From the IMG/VR virus record IMGVR_UViG_3300042463_000878, positions 1-64,000 of that record: 64,000 nucleotides of DNA; one strand, 5' to 3'. Source of the DNA: a virus. The position numbers were made by a program, and so were the translations under genes. The notes below the pieces were generated by a model, which did not search any database, had not been told where the DNA came from, and was given only the letters and a program-made list of their open reading frames with translations. Below, in pieces: positions 1 through 7,956 of this stretch. Position 1 is the stretch's first letter; the number at the start of each line of letters is the position of its first letter.

Positions 1-465
1 ATTAATTTATTGGATTCAAATGAACTGTTTGATTTTATAAAAAGTAATGTTAGTATAGATTTAGATAATGAGGTTCATAAAGAATGTGACAAATTTAATA
101 TTCCAACCAGAGCAATCTCTTTAATGTTTAATATGCGAAGTGTTGATACATTTTTAGGTTTGCCATTCAATATTGCATCTTACGGATTACTACTAGAAAT
201 AATTGCAAAGTCAGTGAATATGGTTCCTGACGAATTGATTGGAAACTTGGGTGATGTTCACTTATACTCAAATCACGTTGAACAAGCAAAAGAACAGATT
301 GGTAGAGAACCATTTGAATTACCAACTTTAAAAATTAATTCGGGTAATGAAAATTGGTATTTATTAACTATTAATGAGATTATTAATAGTTTAGATGTTG
401 ATATTACATTTAAAACAGAAAACTACCAATCACACGAAAAAATTATAGCACAATTATCAAATTAA
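1..465 (+). CDS. thyA: Thymidylate synthase, 3' part (gene starts before the window)
   Basis: The frame is open to the left edge, so the start codon is outside the window; TTG at 10 is only the first start-like codon inside it. The visible 150 or so residues are the C-terminal part of thymidylate synthase, which methylates dUMP to dTMP with methylene-tetrahydrofolate. Seen: the substrate-binding block RSVDTFLGLPFNIASY, then GDVHLYSNHVEQ and REPFELPTLKI, all in family order. The catalytic Cys would lie upstream. A phage copy supplies dTMP for DNA replication, as T4 td does. No SD is seen and the next small ORF starts 6 bases after the stop. Confidence 0.93.
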   Translation: MNLLDSNELFDFIKSNVSIDLDNEVHKECDKFNIPTRAISLMFNMRSVDTFLGLPFNIASYGLLLEIIAKSVNMVPDELIGNLGDVHLYSNHVEQAKEQIGREPFELPTLKINSGNENWYLLTINEIINSLDVDITFKTENYQSHEKIIAQLSN

Positions 466-471
466 AACAAT

Positions 472-624
472 ATGAGTAAAATAATTTATTATTCAATTTT
501 ACACTTACTAGCGGGAATTGCAATAGGGTATATGTTATTTTCTTGAGACACAAATTACAAAAGTAACGTGTTAACTCAGGAACATATTGATTACACTAAA
601 ACAATAGATTCACTACAGAATTAA
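472..624 (+). pseudogene. Small membrane protein interrupted by an in-frame TGA
   Basis: ATG at 472 opens a frame coding a hydrophobic segment (IIYYSILHLLAGIAIGYML) that meets TGA at 544-546 and then stays open, without another start, for 25 codons to TAA at 622. Read through, it would be about 50 residues: an N-terminal membrane anchor and a polar tail, like many small phage envelope proteins. One TGG to TGA change would explain it. TGA is a normal stop elsewhere (4331-4333), so a changed genetic code is unlikely. Either the 24-residue peptide alone is made or the gene is broken. Confidence 0.4.
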
Positions 625-705
625 ATGATTAAAACCCATATAGATTTAAAATTCTACATGGGTACAGTACAAGAGTTCTTTGACATAAAAATAAATAAAA
701 TTTAA
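625..705 (+). CDS. Hypothetical 26-residue peptide
   Basis: ATG at 625 immediately follows the TAA at 622-624. The peptide (starts MIKTHIDLKFYMGTVQEF) is recognisable to no family. It is supported only by tight packing between the interrupted ORF and the coiled-coil gene at 711, so it may be chance. Confidence 0.25.
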   Translation: MIKTHIDLKFYMGTVQEFFDIKINKI

Positions 706-710
706 AAAAC

Positions 711-1094
711 ATGATAGAAATAACATCATATGTTTTAGGTATGCTTACGATTTCAGCAATATTATTATTAATTGCTTTAGTTATAGGTATGGTTAAGATA
801 ATCAAATTAGAAAAACAAATAATAAAAATTAAAAAAATGATTGATGAAGTATATCAATCAATTGACCACGAAAGAAGACATACGGAAGAATTACTTCAAT
901 CTACCCGTCGTGATATTAATATGGTTGAACAAACAATAATGAATCAAGTTAGACATGTGGATGATTTTCATCACAGGAAAGAAGATGAAATTGAAAGGGA
1001 AATTACACAAACAAAATCATATATTGATTCAAGAATAGATAAAGTAGTATTGCAAGGCACCTTACCAAGCAGAAAACCATTAATTAAAGAATAA
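711..1094 (+). CDS. Membrane-anchored coiled-coil protein, unknown function
   Basis: 127 residues. Residues about 5-30 form one hydrophobic helix (GMLTISAILLLIALVIGMV), followed to about residue 100 by a charged heptad-like region rich in Glu, Lys, Arg and Gln that should be a coiled coil. Topology suggests an inner-membrane protein with a long cytoplasmic or periplasmic stalk. The start at 711 is the only ATG before the membrane segment. No catalytic motif is seen, and the function is unknown. Confidence 0.65.
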   Translation: MIEITSYVLGMLTISAILLLIALVIGMVKIIKLEKQIIKIKKMIDEVYQSIDHERRHTEELLQSTRRDINMVEQTIMNQVRHVDDFHHRKEDEIEREITQTKSYIDSRIDKVVLQGTLPSRKPLIKE

Positions 1095-1148
1095 ACTAAT
1101 CCGTTAAAAACTCTTGTACTTTTATTTTAAAGTTTAAATTATTTTTCT

Positions 1149-1156
1149 TATATTTG
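1149..1156 (+). promoter_or_regulatory. Host-like -7 element TATATTTG
   Basis: TATATTTG ends 4 bases before the ATG at 1161, the same spacing as at five other genes. The -33 position is TTTT rather than TTTG, so it is weaker than the others. It drives what is now only a gene fragment. Confidence 0.5.
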
Positions 1157-1160
1157 TTAG

Positions 1161-1313
1161 ATGAAAAAAATAATAACATTTATTAGCGATACTCACTCAA
1201 AACACCAATATTGTGAAAATGATTTACCAGGTGGTGATATACTAATACATGCTGGTGATTTTATGAACAGTGGATATCATAAAAAAGAAGTAATTGAATT
1301 TATTAACCTTTAA
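1161..1313 (+). pseudogene. Truncated duplicate of the metallophosphatase gene
   Basis: The 50-codon ORF matches the first 47 residues of the full gene at 2099 almost residue for residue, including the metal-binding ISDTH and HAGDFMNSGYHKKEVIEF, and the DNA is nearly identical at the 3' end of the match (to about 1301). It then runs into unrelated sequence and stops at TAA 1311-1313. It lacks the GNHD and GHIH metal ligands and cannot be an active phosphatase. Two unrelated small genes lie between the fragment and the intact copy. Confidence 0.85.
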
Positions 1314-1324
1314 AACAGAATAGA

Positions 1325-1690
1325 ATGAAAACAGAAATTAAACACCCAAAAGTATTTTCAGAAAATGGTAATCAATTATTTTTTGATGAACAAGGAAATC
1401 TTATTAAAGAAGAACCTAAACAAGAAACACTTGAAGAAAGAGCAGCTAGATATAATAATATAAAATTGCCAATACCTTATGGTTATGTTGGTGCAGCAAA
1501 TGATTTTATTAATGGTGCTAAATGGCAATCTGAAAGAATGTATAGTGAGGAAGAAGTTAGAGAAATAATTAAACTTTCTTGTGAAGAAGGAATGTTAATT
1601 CAAAGAACTATAAATGATAAAGTTAAAATTCCATATATGAGAATAAAAGACTTTACAATTAGAATGTTTGAACAATATAAAAAGAAATAA
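1325..1690 (+). CDS. Hypothetical protein, 121 residues
   Basis: Soluble, charged protein of unknown function. It has an acidic N-terminal half and the segment AKWQSERMYSEEEVREII, a pattern common in small accessory proteins of Bacteroidota phages (from memory). It starts 11 bases after the metallophosphatase fragment and is followed 4 bases later by the gene at 1695, so they are probably co-transcribed. No catalytic residues are evident. Confidence 0.6.
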   Translation: MKTEIKHPKVFSENGNQLFFDEQGNLIKEEPKQETLEERAARYNNIKLPIPYGYVGAANDFINGAKWQSERMYSEEEVREIIKLSCEEGMLIQRTINDKVKIPYMRIKDFTIRMFEQYKKK

Positions 1691-1694
1691 GATT

Positions 1695-2087
1695 ATGAAA
1701 CAAACAGCAGTAGAATGGTATAACTTGAAAGTAATTGAGTTAATGACACAAAGAGAACAAGAAAATATTGATGTACTTGAATTTAGAAATCAACTTGATT
1801 TATTATTAACACAAGCCAAAGAAATGGAGAAGGAACAGATGATTGATGCTTTTGTAGATGGTGCTGATAAAGGATATACAATACATTTACCTGACAATGA
1901 AGTTTTAGGAGAACCTAAACAAGAACAAAGAAAAATGATTATGAAAAAGTTAAAGCAAATTGGCAAAGAATTAATAGCACTTACAGCGCTGATACTATGT
2001 TTAATACTAATACCCAATCCCATAATGTATCTAATAGGATGTTGGCAATTAGGTTCATGGTTCGGCTATTTAACAAAAAAATTATGA
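1695..2087 (+). CDS. Hypothetical protein with C-terminal membrane segment
   Basis: The start is set at ATG 1695 (MKQTAVEWYNLK) because the same N-terminus opens the paralogue at 4330 (MKQTAVEWLIDE). The first 80 residues are a soluble domain shared with that paralogue. Residues about 95-125 are hydrophobic (ELIALTALILCLILIPNPIM) and are absent from the paralogue, so the tail may be a small membrane protein fused in frame; an internal ATG at 1938 could also start it separately. The TGA stop overlaps the ATG at 2084 (ATGA). Confidence 0.6.
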   Translation: MKQTAVEWYNLKVIELMTQREQENIDVLEFRNQLDLLLTQAKEMEKEQMIDAFVDGADKGYTIHLPDNEVLGEPKQEQRKMIMKKLKQIGKELIALTALILCLILIPNPIMYLIGCWQLGSWFGYLTKKL

Positions 2088-2098
2088 AACTAGAAGTC

Positions 2099-2794
2099 AT
2101 GAAAATAACTGTAATTTCCGATACCCACACCAAGCATCGATATTGTGAAGCAGATTTACCAGGTGGTGATATATTAATACACGCTGGAGATTTTATGAAC
2201 AGTGGATATCATAAAAAAGAAGTAATTGAATTCTTAGATTGGTTTAGTTCTATAAAAGGTTATGATAAAAAAATCTTTATCGCAGGAAATCACGACCGTA
2301 TTTTAGAGAATGACCCTACTTGGAGCTTATTAACTATAAAAAATTATACAAATCTAATTTATCTTCAAGATGAAGGTTTCTCTATTTACGATATGGAGGA
2401 TGACTCTTCGGTTAAGTTATATGGTTCACCTTGGCAACCTGAGTTCTTTAATTGGGCTTTCAATTTGCCTAGCAATGGATGGGAATTGGAACAACGTTGG
2501 AAAGACATTCCTGAAGATACAGACATCCTTATTACTCATGGACCGCCATTTGGGCATTTAGATATTCCAGGTGGACAAAGTATACGAGTAGGATGTGAAA
2601 TGTTACGTCATCGAGTAGATGAAATCAAACCAAAGATTCACGTATTTGGACATATACATGGAAGTTCAGGTTATTATTATAATGGACACACCCACTTTAT
2701 TAATGCGTCAATATTAAATGAACAATACCTATATACTAATCTACCTGTTAGTATTGAATGGGATTCAATAACAAATGAAATAAAATGGTTATGA
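2099..2794 (+). CDS. Calcineurin-like metallophosphoesterase (MPPED type)
   Basis: 231 residues from ATG 2099. ATG 2084 is an alternative that overlaps the upstream stop, but the duplicate at 1161 starts at the equivalent of 2099. All metallophosphoesterase motifs are in order: ISDTH, HAGDF, GNHD, ITHGPPFGHLD and HVFGHIHG, which bind two metal ions. The spacing and the THGPPFGHLD block point to the MPPED1/2-like class III phosphodiesterase group, which hydrolyses phosphodiesters such as cyclic nucleotides in vitro; the phage substrate is unknown. It may degrade a nucleotide signal or trim nucleic acid ends. Confidence 0.85.
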   Translation: MKITVISDTHTKHRYCEADLPGGDILIHAGDFMNSGYHKKEVIEFLDWFSSIKGYDKKIFIAGNHDRILENDPTWSLLTIKNYTNLIYLQDEGFSIYDMEDDSSVKLYGSPWQPEFFNWAFNLPSNGWELEQRWKDIPEDTDILITHGPPFGHLDIPGGQSIRVGCEMLRHRVDEIKPKIHVFGHIHGSSGYYYNGHTHFINASILNEQYLYTNLPVSIEWDSITNEIKWL

Positions 2795-2799
2795 TTAAA

Positions 2800-2831
2800 T
2801 TTGATAAAGTAAAAATTTTTTCGTACATTTG
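2800..2831 (+). promoter_or_regulatory. Host-like promoter for the 2850 gene
   Basis: TTTG at 2800-2803, a 20-base spacer and TACATTTG at 2824-2831 match the Bacteroidota -33/-7 promoter. Transcription should begin shortly before 2840, giving a short leader to ATG 2850. Confidence 0.7.
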
Positions 2832-2849
2832 TAAAATAAAACAATAATT

Positions 2850-3590
2850 ATGAGTAAATTTGACTACAAAGACAATCGGTCTATAGCAACAAAGGCAAAA
2901 TCTTTTGCACAAAGTCTGATATTTTGGAGAGGACGTAAAAAAGGTATTATACACACTCGTAACATCAACTTGGATGACTTACGGTATATCTTTTTTCCAA
3001 AGAAACTAGAAAAGTGGGGATATCTTGGAATAACTTTCTATAAAGAAGACAGCGTCTACTACAAAGCTCTTTATCCGCTGGTATTGGCAATGGACTATGA
3101 AGCAAAACCAAAATGGTGTCCAAGATGGTTTCTACGGTTCTTACATGTATTTGGTAGTGACCGTTCAATTGTTAGAGTTCGCAATTGGACTCTACATAAT
3201 CTACTTAGGAAATTAACTAAGGGAATCGCTTTCGTTGATTGGAAAACTAAATGGGAATCTTATGACCTCCGTATTTCTATTCACGCACCAGAACACATCC
3301 AAAACTTGGCTAATGATATTGAACGTGGATTTTACAGCAGAGGCAGGCAAAACGAATTAGTTGAACAAATTAAAGTAATAGACCCAACCGCTAGAATTAT
3401 TTGGGGTAGTGTCAAAAGATTAGAAGAACAATTAGATGAATTAAAAAATAATCAGGCTTTGTTAAGTTTGGTTGATAATAGTGCGGTTCAGGAAAATAAA
3501 ATTGAATTGACCAAAGAGCAAAAGTTGATGATTGAAATGAGTGAAGCTGACATTCAAAATGGTCGTACAATAGATTACAAAAACAATTAG
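2850..3590 (+). CDS. Hypothetical protein, 246 residues
   Basis: Not recognised. A basic, tryptophan-rich N-terminal half (for example KWCPRWFLRFLHVFGSDRS at about 88-106) is followed by a charged, helix-rich C-terminal third. No signal peptide or clear membrane helix. It has its own host-like promoter and is separated from the next gene at 3603 by only 12 bases, so it probably heads the 2850-4850 operon. Confidence 0.65.
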   Translation: MSKFDYKDNRSIATKAKSFAQSLIFWRGRKKGIIHTRNINLDDLRYIFFPKKLEKWGYLGITFYKEDSVYYKALYPLVLAMDYEAKPKWCPRWFLRFLHVFGSDRSIVRVRNWTLHNLLRKLTKGIAFVDWKTKWESYDLRISIHAPEHIQNLANDIERGFYSRGRQNELVEQIKVIDPTARIIWGSVKRLEEQLDELKNNQALLSLVDNSAVQENKIELTKEQKLMIEMSEADIQNGRTIDYKNN

Positions 3591-3602
3591 ATAAATTAGA
3601 AA

Positions 3603-3959
3603 ATGAACAAGATTAAACAAAATAAAATACCAATGACATTAACAGAAGATGGTATATTAAAAATTGCTGTAGAACAAGGAGTAATTGAAAATGAATTCAA
3701 TTGGAAATTAGTCCGTGAACATGATGGATTAACTAATCAATCAAAGGATATTATGTGGATTGAGTGGAATAAAGACGGTACCTTTAAAGAAAAACATGAC
3801 TCATTTGCGATTGGTCGTTCATTACTTATGTCGCCGTTTACTCAATTTTTTACTTGGCAAACAACCCCAATTACAAAGATAGTTGCCGCAACTGCCGACG
3901 TATTTTATCTTAAGTTTGAAACAGAAAATAGTGTTTATACATTAATTAAATTAAAATGA
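3603..3959 (+). CDS. Hypothetical protein, 118 residues
   Basis: Small soluble protein with alternating hydrophobic and polar residues suggesting beta structure (WIEWNKDGTFKEKHDSF, VFYLKFETENSVYTLIKLK). The stop TGA overlaps the next start in an ATGA junction at 3956-3959, indicating translational coupling. No family is recognised. Confidence 0.6.
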   Translation: MNKIKQNKIPMTLTEDGILKIAVEQGVIENEFNWKLVREHDGLTNQSKDIMWIEWNKDGTFKEKHDSFAIGRSLLMSPFTQFFTWQTTPITKIVAATADVFYLKFETENSVYTLIKLK

Positions 3960-4333
3960 AACTAGAAGTATTTACAGAAATTCTTAATAAACTTAAGAAA
4001 CAATCAGACAAGCATGATGTCTTATATGAATTAGATATAGACCTTGTTAATTTCTCAGATAATTATACCACAGTAATAGAGATTTTATTACAAGTTTACT
4101 ATGGTAAAGAAGGTGCAGATTGGATTAGTTGGTATATGTGGGAGAGAGACCCTGTTGGAACAATTGACCAAGCAACTACTAATGACGGAAAGCCTATTTG
4201 TTATGATGTCAAGTCATTATGGGAAGAGGTTGAGCAGTGTAGGTTGGACAACAAAGATGAGTATAAGCTACCAAAAAAGATGTCAGATGAAGAGAGGTTG
4301 CAAGTACTAACAATGATAAAAAGTGCATTGTGA
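3956..4333 (+). CDS. Hypothetical protein, 125 residues
   Basis: Coupled to both neighbours by overlapping start and stop codons (ATGA at 3956, GTGA at 4330). Acidic, soluble, with a tryptophan-rich centre (WISWYMWERDP). From memory, similar proteins occur in Bacteroidota phages without known function. It uses TGA as its stop, which matters for judging the in-frame TGA at 544. Confidence 0.6.
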   Translation: MKLEVFTEILNKLKKQSDKHDVLYELDIDLVNFSDNYTTVIEILLQVYYGKEGADWISWYMWERDPVGTIDQATTNDGKPICYDVKSLWEEVEQCRLDNKDEYKLPKKMSDEERLQVLTMIKSAL

Positions 4334-4608
4334 AACAGACAGCAGTAGAATGGTTGATAGATGAATCCATGAAATTAGTAGCTCAAGCTATGACAGGAAC
4401 ATTAAATGAAGATACAATTGAAGATGATGTTTATAGAATAGTAACTAAATCAAAAGAAATAGAAAGTAAACAACTATTCTTAGCGTCTAATCAATCAGCA
4501 AAAGAAGCCTATAAATCGGGACAAAAAACAATGAACTGTGGATGCTATGAAATTTCAGATGCAACTACTTATGAAGAATGGTTATATGAACAATTTAAAG
4601 AACAATAA
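4330..4608 (+). CDS. Hypothetical protein, paralogue of the 1695 gene
   Basis: Starts at GTG 4330 overlapping the previous TGA. The N-terminus MKQTAVEW is identical to that of the 1695 protein and both continue with a helical acidic region, so the two are paralogues; this one lacks the hydrophobic tail. It contains a Cys pair (MNCGCYEI). Function unknown. Confidence 0.6.
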   Translation: MKQTAVEWLIDESMKLVAQAMTGTLNEDTIEDDVYRIVTKSKEIESKQLFLASNQSAKEAYKSGQKTMNCGCYEISDATTYEEWLYEQFKEQ

Positions 4609-4610
4609 AA

Positions 4611-4850
4611 ATGGGAAAAATAATATTAGAGTTTGACTCTATTGAAGAACAAAATGATGCAAGAACGGCATTAGATGGTATTAAATGGAAATTAGCCATG
4701 TGGGATTTAGACCAATTACTTCGAAGTGTAACAAAATACGGCACTTTTGATGGAAGAGAAGCTACTGGAACAGAACAAGACATGGCTTATAAGGTAAGAG
4801 ACTCTATCAGAGATATATTAAATGAATCCAATTTAAACTTAGATGATTAA
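4611..4850 (+). CDS. Hypothetical protein, 79 residues
   Basis: Begins MGKIILEFDSIEEQNDARTA and has a central WKLAMWDLDQLLRS. This pattern recurs in small proteins of unrelated tailed phages, without a function. It is the last gene of the left operon and converges on the minus-strand gene ending at 4870. Confidence 0.65.
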   Translation: MGKIILEFDSIEEQNDARTALDGIKWKLAMWDLDQLLRSVTKYGTFDGREATGTEQDMAYKVRDSIRDILNESNLNLDD

Positions 4851-4869
4851 TAAAAGAATAATACTTGTT

Positions 4870-5733
4870 TTAAGTAATATCTTTAACGTCAAATTTTTCA
4901 ACTGCCGCAATTGCGTCTGACCTATGACGACTAGCCCCTCCGCCAGAATTTATATCGGCAAAATGAGTTGCCGCCTCAGTTTTATTTTTAAATTTAGGAA
5001 ATGCATTACCTGATTTACCTTTAGTAAAAAATGCAACCGCAATTTCCGCAGCAACTGTTGGGTCGTTAACTAAGTCAGGATTTCCCACTAAGTTTTTACC
5101 AATCATATTACCATATTTTTCGTAATTTTTTTTACCTGTTAGTTGGTTAAATCCTCTACCTCGGTATTTCCATCCATCACCACCACCTTGGTTTCCAACT
5201 GTCTTTGCGTACACTACGTTAAAGAATTTTTCAGGGTTTTTTTTAAGAGAGTCCATTTCACTGTCTGAGTATTTTGAAACTCTAGACCCAAAAATTTTTC
5301 TAATTCTTGAATTTGATGTGTTGGCGTAAGATACTTCAGATTTTGGTCTAAAATTTGATTCTTTAGATATTACAGATAAAGCTCCAATTTGGGTTAATGG
5401 GTCTTTGATTCCTGATTTATTCATGTATTTAATCATTAACTCAATATTAGCTTTCTGTGTTGAGTCAAAATTACCTTTTAAAACAACTTTACCTGTATTA
5501 CCCGTTGGTTTTGAGTCGTCACTTGTTGGTTTTGAATCATCACTTGTTGGTTTTGAATCATTGTCAACACTATTAGTTGATGATGGGTTATTAGTGTTAG
5601 AGGAGTTTAATTTACCTTCAACACCAGCTAATGCTGCTTTAATCATTTTTGTAACAAAGTCATCTTCTTCAAATAAATTATATAGAGACCTAATTTCTCT
5701 TTTTTCGGATTCGTTAATAATCAATTTTTTCAT
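4870..5733 (-). CDS. GH19-type lysozyme/chitinase-fold protein with virion-type N-terminus
   Basis: 287 residues. About residues 95-287 match the glycoside hydrolase 19 fold found in phage lysozymes: ALSVISKESNF with the likely catalytic Glu, then YRGRGFNQLTGKKNYEKYG and a late ADINSGGG. It should cleave peptidoglycan glycan chains. Before it lie a Ser/Asn-rich linker with three near-identical SKPTSDD repeats and an N-terminal segment LIINESEKREIRSLY that resembles N-termini of other proteins here and the capsid cleavage site. A second GH19 endolysin is at 19883, so this one may be a virion-carried entry enzyme. A TATTTATA motif (plus-strand 5750-5757) lies upstream on its strand. Confidence 0.75.
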   Translation of the reverse strand: MKKLIINESEKREIRSLYNLFEEDDFVTKMIKAALAGVEGKLNSSNTNNPSSTNSVDNDSKPTSDDSKPTSDDSKPTGNTGKVVLKGNFDSTQKANIELMIKYMNKSGIKDPLTQIGALSVISKESNFRPKSEVSYANTSNSRIRKIFGSRVSKYSDSEMDSLKKNPEKFFNVVYAKTVGNQGGGDGWKYRGRGFNQLTGKKNYEKYGNMIGKNLVGNPDLVNDPTVAAEIAVAFFTKGKSGNAFPKFKNKTEAATHFADINSGGGASRHRSDAIAAVEKFDVKDIT

Positions 5734-5749
5734 TTAATAAAAATATATC

Positions 5750-5757
5750 TATAAATA
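5750..5757 (-). promoter_or_regulatory. Putative late promoter motif TATTTATA
   Basis: Reads TATTTATA on the minus strand, upstream of the minus-strand gene starting at 5733. Plus-strand genes carry the same motif in their own sense, so it is strand-oriented. Confidence 0.55.
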
Positions 5758-5794
5758 CTTTGTTATTAAGAATAAGTTATTATTTTTTTTAGAG

Positions 5795-5802
5795 TATTTA
5801 TT
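5795..5802 (+). promoter_or_regulatory. Putative late promoter TATTTATT, leaderless spacing
   Basis: TATTTATT followed by exactly 4 bases and ATG 5807, the spacing also seen at 10652, 23261 and 50650. Confidence 0.6.
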
Positions 5803-5806
5803 ATCA

Positions 5807-6196
5807 ATGAGAGTAACTATTAAACATATTAATTCAGAAATACCAAAAGACGAGTATACTTTATTTAATAATTTTATAAAATTTATTCAGAAAGAATTTC
5901 CATTAAAAAGTGATATTACTGTATTATTTTTAGGTGAACGAAAAGGAGATATGACCACTGGTAGTAGAACCAATAATAATGAATTAAAAATCCTTTCTAA
6001 AGGTAGAATTAATCGAGATATCTTAAGAACTTTGGCTCATGAATGGATTCATGAACACCAAAGAACTATTCTTAAGAGAGACCAAGGGCCTAATATTGGA
6101 GGTAAAAATGAAAACGAGGCCAACTCTGGTGCCGGTATCTTAATTAAAAAATTTGAAAAATTGTTTCCTGACACTGAAGTACAACTCTATCAGTAA
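5807..6196 (+). CDS. Putative zinc metallopeptidase (HEWIH)
   Basis: 129 residues. LAHEWIHEHQR carries the HExxH zinc motif at about residue 85 and is followed by NENEANSGAG, which could provide the third, glutamate ligand as in gluzincin-like enzymes. Minimal single-domain length with no signal peptide. Similar short HExxH proteins are common in marine T4-like phages, without a known substrate. Three other candidate zinc peptidases lie in the window (12293, 23261, 37505). Confidence 0.6.
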   Translation: MRVTIKHINSEIPKDEYTLFNNFIKFIQKEFPLKSDITVLFLGERKGDMTTGSRTNNNELKILSKGRINRDILRTLAHEWIHEHQRTILKRDQGPNIGGKNENEANSGAGILIKKFEKLFPDTEVQLYQ

Positions 6197-6271
6197 TTAA
6201 TTTTTCGATAAGTAATTCTAATTTTTTTGGTTATTAACAAACTTATTAACAAAAAAATAGTTAGTACCTCC

Positions 6272-6697
6272 TTAAGAGATACCAACTACTTCTAAGTCAA
6301 AAATTAATTTTTTACCTGCTAATGGGTGATTAGCGTCAAGAACAACTACGTCTTCCTTAATTTCGGTTACCTTTACATTAACAGGTCCCATAGGCCCCAT
6401 ACCTTGTAGCATTTCACCTTCTTTAACACCTTCAGGTACGTTTGTTATTGGAATTTCCGATATCAATGCAGGGTTAAAATCCCCATAAGCATCTACAGAT
6501 TCAATCTCGACGGTTTTAGTCTCACCTTCAGACATGTTAATTAATCCAGCTTCAAAACCTTTAATTAACTGTCCCTCTCCTAAAACAGTTTCCAATGGTT
6601 CGCGACCTTCAACCAAGGAAGAATCAAATACTGTTCCATCCTCTAATTTTCCTGTGTAGTGAACTTTTACAGTATCACCATTTTGAATTTTTCTCAT
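6272..6697 (-). CDS. slyD: FKBP-type peptidyl-prolyl isomerase, SlyD-like
   Basis: 141 residues with the FKBP catalytic core split by an insert-in-flap chaperone domain. Seen: DTVKVHYTGKLEDGTVFDSS, LIKGFEAGLINMSEGE, then the insert and the return strand NHPLAGKKLIFDLEVV, all characteristic of SlyD. The His-rich metal-binding tail of enterobacterial SlyD is absent. It catalyses proline isomerisation and holds unfolded chains. Few phages carry such an enzyme; with DnaK and ClpC it suggests the virus brings its own folding and turnover factors. A variant CATTTATT motif lies upstream on its strand (6714-6721). Confidence 0.9.
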   Translation of the reverse strand: MRKIQNGDTVKVHYTGKLEDGTVFDSSLVEGREPLETVLGEGQLIKGFEAGLINMSEGETKTVEIESVDAYGDFNPALISEIPITNVPEGVKEGEMLQGMGPMGPVNVKVTEIKEDVVVLDANHPLAGKKLIFDLEVVGIS

Positions 6698-6779
6698 AAT
6701 TTATTTTATTTTTAATAAATGTAAGTCTAACAAGCCAAATAATCAAATATTTTTTTGATTTAAAAAATAATATAAGTTA

Positions 6780-6787
6780 TATTTATT
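6780..6787 (+). promoter_or_regulatory. Putative late promoter motif TATTTATT
   Basis: TATTTATT in the sense of the 6819 gene, 31 bases before its ATG, with a C-rich leader between. Confidence 0.4.
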
Positions 6788-6818
6788 AAAAATAACCCCC
6801 CGTAAACCCCTAAGTGAT

Positions 6819-7013
6819 ATGTTAAATGAAGAATTAGTAGAAGAAATGTATTGGTTGGCACATAACTCAAATGTTTTTGATGAATTTGGTAAAAAAATAA
6901 TTAACGAATTAAATAAATATCCAAAATTACATAGATATGAGATTGTTGAGCAAGTATTTAATGATTTTGTTAAGGATGGTGCAATTATCGTACCCCCTAT
7001 TGAGTTCATATAA
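6819..7013 (+). CDS. Hypothetical protein, 64 residues
   Basis: Small, acidic, helical protein (YWLAHNSNVFDEFGKKI) of unknown function. It converges with, and overlaps by 8 bases, the minus-strand gene ending at 7006. Upstream sequence has the late-type motif and no SD. Confidence 0.5.
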   Translation: MLNEELVEEMYWLAHNSNVFDEFGKKIINELNKYPKLHRYEIVEQVFNDFVKDGAIIVPPIEFI

Positions 7014-7275
7014 CATCAATAGATGACACTATCGATATATTCTGTTTGATTCCCATAAATTTCCATGACTCTTCAGTTAATAGGTTAAGTCCATCAGGAT
7101 AAACTCCTTCGGTTAATTCAATACTATTAATGAATAATTTACAATCAACCACAAAAGTGTGATTATTGGTTGAGTACTTTACGTAGTTTACTATGACATA
7201 ACTGCCCACACCAAAAAGTAGTTCCAAATCAGATTTAAAAATCTTATTTAATAAAATTTCGAGACATTTTTTCAT
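7006..7275 (-). CDS. Hypothetical protein, 89 residues
   Basis: Not recognised. Alternating hydrophobic pattern (YVIVNYVKYSTNNHTFVVD) suggests a small beta-rich fold. It is chosen over the plus strand here because it is the only long frame between 7013 and 7280. Confidence 0.5.
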   Translation of the reverse strand: MKKCLEILLNKIFKSDLELLFGVGSYVIVNYVKYSTNNHTFVVDCKLFINSIELTEGVYPDGLNLLTEESWKFMGIKQNISIVSSIDVI

Positions 7276-7361
7276 AACTTAAATATATGTGGGTTAAATA
7301 ATAAATCAATTTATAATTTGACATATAATCTTAAATCATGTATATTTAAATAAAAAAAATT

Positions 7362-7607
7362 ATGTATTTAAATGTTATATTAACAATCTTAGTAATCGTC
7401 TTAATAGTTATTTGGATTACAGTTTATTTATGGTGGAAACAAGTTGGAGTCAAACTATCTAAAATAATAGGCACATTCAAACAGGGTCTCCCAATGAATA
7501 CACATGGTGATGGCGTCACACCACAACAAAACGTTATGCCTGACTTAAAAAACTCAATTGGTGAGTTTAGAAAAGCGATGGACATGTTAAATAAAATGAA
7601 AAAATAA
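7362..7607 (+). CDS. Small single-pass membrane protein
   Basis: 81 residues. Residues 4-26 are strongly hydrophobic (NVILTILVIVLIVIWITVYLW) and the rest is a polar tail with a short amphipathic helix (FRKAMDMLNKMKK). Candidate lysis accessory or membrane factor; no specific family. A weaker TATTTAAA-type motif lies upstream at about 7341. Confidence 0.6.
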   Translation: MYLNVILTILVIVLIVIWITVYLWWKQVGVKLSKIIGTFKQGLPMNTHGDGVTPQQNVMPDLKNSIGEFRKAMDMLNKMKK

Positions 7608-7645
7608 GTAATGATTTAATTATTTATGGTATCTTTACAAAAATA

Positions 7646-7873
7646 ATGTCTATGGAAGTTTTAAAATTTGAAGGGGAATACGGTTGGGTTATCAAAGTAT
7701 TAGAGTCTTGCGAAAACATTGAACAACTTATTGTTAGTCAAAATGTATTTAATAATTTTATTAAGAAATGGGATAAAAATATCTCTAATGAACAAAAACT
7801 GCGTCTCAATAATAGTTTTAACAAATTAAAATGGTTACAAACTTCTAAACTTAAAAAAAAAGTGGTTAATTAG
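7646..7873 (+). CDS. Hypothetical protein, 75 residues
   Basis: Soluble, lysine-rich at the C-terminus, unrecognised. Start is ATG 7646 or ATG 7652. Both motif types stand just upstream: TATTTATG at 7621-7628 and TATCTTTA at 7630-7637, so this gene may be transcribed in both phases. A strong terminator follows at 7957. Confidence 0.55.
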   Translation: MSMEVLKFEGEYGWVIKVLESCENIEQLIVSQNVFNNFIKKWDKNISNEQKLRLNNSFNKLKWLQTSKLKKKVVN

Positions 7874-7956
7874 ACCTGTAGAGTTGATTTTTTTAAAATA
7901 ACACGTATTTATTAACACTATCACTCTCATCACGAGAGCCTCTATATATAAAAAAG

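Noticed and set aside
472-624. TGA read as tryptophan throughout the genome
   Set aside because: Other genes use TGA as a stop, for example at 4331-4333 and 2085-2087.
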